Shown piece after piece: positions 60,672 through 64,000 of a DNA stretch of 64,000 nucleotides. The DNA is from SMYC01 sp965197495 (lineage in GTDB: Bacteria > Acidobacteriota > Vicinamibacteria > Marinacidobacterales > SMYC01), in assembly GCA_965197495.1 (NCBI GenBank), contig OZ240210.1, positions 5,704,001 through 5,768,000 on the forward strand. The letters run 5' to 3'. The notes under the pieces were generated by a model, which searched no databases, was not told the origin of the DNA, and saw only the letters and a program-made list of their open reading frames with translations. Each line of letters starts with the position of its first letter. The stretch's first letter is position 1. The position numbers and the translations under genes are program-made.

Positions 60672-61304
60672 TTATTTCCACGCGAAACGTGGTTGCTCGA
60701 AATGGGCCACGCGCGTCGAACGGCCGTGAACGACGACTTCGCGCGTTTGGTAGAGCAGCGCCGCCGTCGGCGCCCAGATCGTTGTGCCCAGCGATTCGAC
60801 TGTTATAGAAATCAAGGGGTGCTCGCTTGTTGCACTTTCCCGAATGGTCGGAACACCCGGTGCCTCCAGGACTTTGAGCGGGACGACATAAGCGGCGTAG
60901 ACCTCGGTGGGGTCGGGGCGTAGTGCGGGCTCGCTCGGTCCAAAGAAGACGACGGGCGTGATCAAAAAGCCCGAGCGTGTCTGAAAGTCATCGAGACGGC
61001 CGACGGCGCTCTCGCGGTCGAGGCTTACACCGACCTCTTCTTCGACCTCTCGCCGCGCGGCGTCGATCGTGTTCTCGCCGTGGTCGCAACGGCCTCCGGG
61101 TAACGCCCATTGTCCCGCGTGTCGGCGAAGGTTCAACGGCCGGCGAGTCAAGATGAACGAGGCTTCACCGGAGCTGTCGCCGACGAGTGTTACCGCCACC
61201 GCCGCCGGCGTGAGAACGTCGGGTGCTATCGCGCGTCGATCGAAGCGTTCGAGATGCTCCGATACGCGCTCGCGAAAATGATCGTTAAAGGGAAGCCCAG
61301 CCAC
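60672..61304 (-). CDS. Nudix hydrolase (CoA pyrophosphatase-like)
   Basis: 210 residues. The Nudix box is GGRCDHGENTIDAARREVEEEVGV (fits G-x5-E-x7-REUXEEXGU). Upstream LTRRPLNLRRHAGQWALPGGR has the NLRRHxGQ/WALPGG segment typical of CoA/NADH-type Nudix enzymes, and ITPVVFFGPSEPALRPDPTEVYAAYVVPL continues the fold. Cytoplasmic; removes nucleoside diphosphate-linked moieties, probably CoA or NADH. Convergent to aroC with a 7-base gap, and 43 bases from pbpC. Confidence 0.88.
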   Translation of the reverse strand: MAGLPFNDHFRERVSEHLERFDRRAIAPDVLTPAAVAVTLVGDSSGEASFILTRRPLNLRRHAGQWALPGGRCDHGENTIDAARREVEEEVGVSLDRESAVGRLDDFQTRSGFLITPVVFFGPSEPALRPDPTEVYAAYVVPLKVLEAPGVPTIRESATSEHPLISITVESLGTTIWAPTAALLYQTREVVVHGRSTRVAHFEQPRFAWK

Positions 61305-61347
61305 AAAAGAATTATACCGACGTCCGTCGACGGACGCGCGTCAGTCC

Positions 61348-63258
61348 TTAGTCGTGCGCGGAAAGGATCTCGAAGCGCCGCGCGAGCCGGTTCCCCAGCT
61401 GGTCGACGACCGTCACCACATGAGGGCCAACCGTGATGTCGAGCGCTTGCTGGTGGAACGTGATCGTGCTCCCCAGATAGCGCGCGTCGAGGTGCCAGAA
61501 CAACGTGGCTTCCTCGTCGCGGTGGACGGCCTCGAAAATCGTGCGTCCTTTTTCCTGGCCTAGGTCCATCGGGATGTAGAGCCGAGTCCCGTGGTTGGGG
61601 TAGAGAAACGCAATCGGGGCATCGGCTGCTCTGGCGAGGCGGCAGTCCGCGCGATAGGCCGGTAGTCTTCGATAGTTCGCGTGATGTTTGCGGTAGTAGT
61701 GCTCCAAATGAGCGGGGAGGATAAACCACGAGCGATGCGTCATCGCGCGCGGCGCCTCGCAGGCGCCATGCACGCGTTTACGGCCTGCGCTGTCGAGATG
61801 CACGCGCTGATGGTACGGGCTCACTTGATCGAAGTGGCTGTGTTTCGGGATCCATTCTGAACGCGTCTCGCAGCCGCCGCCTGCGAGATAGCCGTCGTTC
61901 TTGCAGACCTCGACCTGCTTCATGTGCAAGTAAGGAGGCTCGAACCATCCGGCATCGTCAAAGGGGATGAGGCGGTTCAAGATATCGAACAAGATCGGCG
62001 CTGCGGTCGCGGTGCCCGTCAAGCCGGGACGTCCTTGGCCGCTCGCGTTGCCGACCCAGACCGCGACCGTATGCCGCGGCGTGGTTCCAATTGCCCAACC
62101 GTCACGGTGGCCGTAGCTCGTGCCCGTTTTCCAGCCTACGCGCCGCGAGCTTCCGAACCCTCGCCAATGACGGCCGTCGCCGGGGCGCGCGACTTCGACG
62201 AGCGCTTCGAGTGTGAGCCAAGCGGCGCCGGGGCTGAGCTCTGCGGTGCGTTCGGTCCGCGTTTCGTCTTCGCTCGTAAGCTTGAGCGCGCGGTAGGTTG
62301 TCCCTGCGCTCGGTCGACGCTGGCGGGCAGTCTCGGCGAGGTTCGCATAGATACCGGCCATATCCCAGAGCGTTGTCTCCGCGCCGCCGAGGATGAGCGT
62401 GAGCCCGTAATGCTCGGGACCCCGATCGAGGGTCGTCATCCCCATATGGGTCAAGAAGTCCTGGAAGCGTCCCACGCCGTGACGTCTGAGCATGCGGACA
62501 GCGGGAACGTTCAGCGAGCGCGCGAGCGCAACTTTCGCCGGGACGGCGCCGCGATAGCCGTGGTCGTAATTCTCCGGCACGTAGCCGGCATATTGCGTGG
62601 GGACATCGGGCACCAGGCTCTCGGGGAGAATCTCGCCGGCGTCGAGCATCGCGGCGAACAGAAGCGGCTTCAAGATGCTTCCGGTGCTGCGCGGCCGCTG
62701 AATGACGTCGACGGCGTGGCCTCGTTCGCCACTCGAGGACCAGGAGGCGTTGCCGACATAGGCGAGGACCTCGAAGTCGACGTTGTCGACGACGATGGCG
62801 GCGGCGTTGTGGATGTCTTGGAGCGAGAGCCTGCGAGCATGCTCCTGCACGATCGCGTTCGCCGCGGTCTGTATCGATGGGTCGATGGTGGTCTCGAAGC
62901 GATGGGTTCCGTCGCCGGCTCGAGCGCGCAACGTGTCCAGCAAGTGCGGAGCGGCTTGGGGGAGTGGCAGCGGCTTCGACGGAAGCGGCTCCCTGAGTGC
63001 GAGCTCGAGGTCGAGCGCATCGAGCGCCCCGATGTGGTGGAGCTTCCTCAGCAAACCATCGCGTTTCGCGAGAAGCTCGTCGCGGTTTCTTCCCGGATGG
63101 ATGAGCGCGGGGCTATTCGGAAGCACCGCGAGCGTGGCGGACTCGGCCCATGACAGCTTTTCGGGAGCTCGGCCGAAGTAACGCCAAGACGCGGCCTCGA
63201 GCCCGACGACGTTCCCGCCGAAGGGCGCATGGCTCGCGTAGAGCGCGAGAACTTCGTC
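61348..63258 (-). pseudogene. pbpC: penicillin-binding protein 1C, N-terminus removed by ISL3 copy D
   Basis: The frame runs from 63258 (ISL3 right end) to the stop at 61348: the first native residues are DEVLALYASHAPFGGNVVGLEAASWRYFGRAPEKLSWAESATLAVLPNSPA, the end of the transglycosylase domain of PBP1C. Then the transpeptidase: PRSTGSILKPLLFAAMLDAGE (SxxK), a later S-x-N-like VPAVRML, and VGWKTGTSYGHRDGWAIG (KTG). A C-terminal BiPBP domain ends RRFEILSAHD. The signal anchor and the first about 150 residues of the transglycosylase domain are gone. It would still have a transpeptidase domain but no membrane anchor, so the enzyme is almost certainly dead. Confidence 0.9.
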
Positions 63259-63683
63259 GCCTCTCCTGCTATTTCAGTGGATCCTCTCGAGGGTGAGACC
63301 GCCACAGTTTAGGTAGACGAGACTGATGAGAGCTTCGGCAGAGTGGAGTCCAAAGCTGCGGTGGCTCAGCAGCCGGATTTTGTTGTTCATTCCTTCGAGT
63401 CGGCCGTTGCTGAGTCTCCACGTGACCCACGCGATGACGCCATCGAAGTGGCTGCGGATCATCTTCGCCGTACGTTTGACGGGCTCTATCCTCGAGCTCA
63501 TAGCGCGCCGCAGCCATCCTCGGAGAAACTTCTTGGCCCATGTCTCGGTTTTGTAGGTGTAGAGGTCCATGAAGTCGTCGCGCAGAAGCATAGCGCGGTA
63601 GAGGTGACGATTAGCTCGCACCTGCTCGCGGAGCACCCGTTTGTCTTTCGCGCTGCGGTTGTGTTTGGCCTTGAGAACGGTAC
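63259..63683 (-). mobile_element. ISL3-family fragment D, right end only
   Basis: Right inverted repeat GCCTCTCCTG at 63259-63268 and about 410 bases of transposase 3' end are kept; it breaks off at about 63680 where IS3-family sequence starts. Its insertion cut pbpC. Confidence 0.88.
63274..63680 (-). pseudogene. ISL3-family transposase, C-terminal fragment
   Basis: Codons from about 63680 match the C-terminal third of the intact transposases: LKAKHNRSAKDKRVLREQVRANRHLYRAMLLRDDFMDLYTYKTETWAKK, with the catalytic glutamate in GRLEGMNNKIRLLSHRSFGLHS. Small differences (RHLY for RRLY; KRTAKM for KRAAKM) show it has drifted. The upstream part, from DDE aspartates to zinc fingers, is missing. 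Confidence 0.88.
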
Positions 63684-63684
63684 G

Positions 63685-64000
63685 TGTCAACAACTTTGAG
63701 ACACTCGCGAGCTGCATTTAGTGAGCCTCGATTAGCGTCGGGAGGCTCGTGGCGCCGGTGCGGTCCACATCTGCATCGATCGAGATCTCGTTTCGTGGAG
63801 CAGAAAAAGGGGGTACCCCAGGTATGGACGCCGCCGCGAGAGTGGCTTGTGCGGCATTCAGGAGCGTCGTTTTCTCCGTCGGCGGGTTGATCCAAGCCTG
63901 AGGAGGCAAAACGGGAGGTTGTGGCGTTCCGCGAACGAAGCGTTCGGGATGAGTCCGATGAGCTTCGAGAAGGATCTGGCGCCGAGCGGTGGTGAGCTGT
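63685..64000 (-). mobile_element. IS3-family element, truncated at the window edge
   Basis: Starts with the terminal-type sequence TGTCAACAACTTTGAGACAC at 63685 and continues beyond the window. It contains the 3' part of the transposase gene and its insertion or recombination ended ISL3 fragment D. Confidence 0.6.
63718..64000 (-). CDS. IS3-family transposase (OrfB), C-terminal part
   Basis: The frame enters at the window end and stops at 63718-63720. Near the end of OrfB it reads RRQILLEAHRTHPERFVRGT, then PQPPVLPPQAWINPPTEKTT, which matches the tail of IS3-group integrases, whose ERFVRGxPxxPxLPxxVWINPP motif follows the catalytic domain. The following 40 residues (LLNAAQATLAAASIPGV...) are extra. 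Truncated here, so intactness cannot be judged. Confidence 0.7.
   Translation of the reverse strand, partial: QLTTARRQILLEAHRTHPERFVRGTPQPPVLPPQAWINPPTEKTTLLNAAQATLAAASIPGVPPFSAPRNEISIDADVDRTGATSLPTLIEAH

Overview
The window reads as a high-GC Gram-negative chromosome, most likely Acidobacteriota. This is an inference from the gene families (paired exported DUF1800/DUF1501 proteins, GFTLIE prepilins of the SANEAQAIG type, LVIVD-repeat propeller proteins, bacillithiol-type YtxJ, a Pup-ligase-type enzyme). No rRNA or tRNA was seen, so the placement is tentative.

Layout. 1-9.9 kb: a broken CHAT gene fused tail-to-head with an N-truncated APC permease, a small cupin, two tandem Tat-exported histidinol-phosphate-aminotransferase-like proteins, YtxJ, a Fur regulator and the DUF1800/DUF1501 pair. 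9.9-12.2 kb: an IS200 element with an ISL3 element nested inside it. 12.2-16.9 kb: DUF4388/receiver and PilZ proteins, a membrane methyltransferase, a 34-residue membrane peptide, a sialidase-like exported protein and a membrane protein. 17-22.8 kb: a five-layer transposon pile-up (ISL3 fragments, TTAA MITE, IS256, IS1634, IS200) that cut off the end of a membrane sulfatase gene. 24-31.5 kb: a membrane spermidine-synthase-like protein, a MITE, an ABC exporter operon, and two prepilins with a near-perfect sigma-54 promoter and a decayed NtrC-type regulator remnant upstream. 32-37 kb: an operon of three overlapping propeller/LVIVD genes. 37-43.5 kb: a VWA membrane protein, an M61 peptidase tail and a methyltransferase split by IS1634. 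43.6-49.9 kb: two nearly complete ISL3 copies around map, a dead Ser/Thr kinase and a second APC permease. 50-59 kb: a nucleotidyltransferase with a palindromic operator, a nonsense-split CocE hydrolase, a DprE1/DprE2-like pair, a frameshifted aldolase and a class III aminotransferase. 57.1-59.0 kb: a 46-residue protein ending in Gly-Gly-Glu directly followed by a complete PafA/Dop (Pup ligase/depupylase) family enzyme that carries a membrane-spanning insertion. 59-64 kb: kptA (13-bp duplication), aroC, a Nudix hydrolase, pbpC truncated by ISL3, and an IS3-family fragment at the edge.

Two themes stand out. First, the genome is decaying under insertion-sequence pressure: precise target duplications let several insertions be undone on paper, restoring exact reading frames in a methyltransferase, an IS256 transposase and an IS200 transposase. 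Many other genes carry single nonsense codons or frameshifts (or the assembly has many errors). Second, the most interesting functional candidate is the Pup/UBact-like locus at 57.1-59.0 kb, where the modifier is too short to be called easily and the ligase appears to be membrane-anchored.
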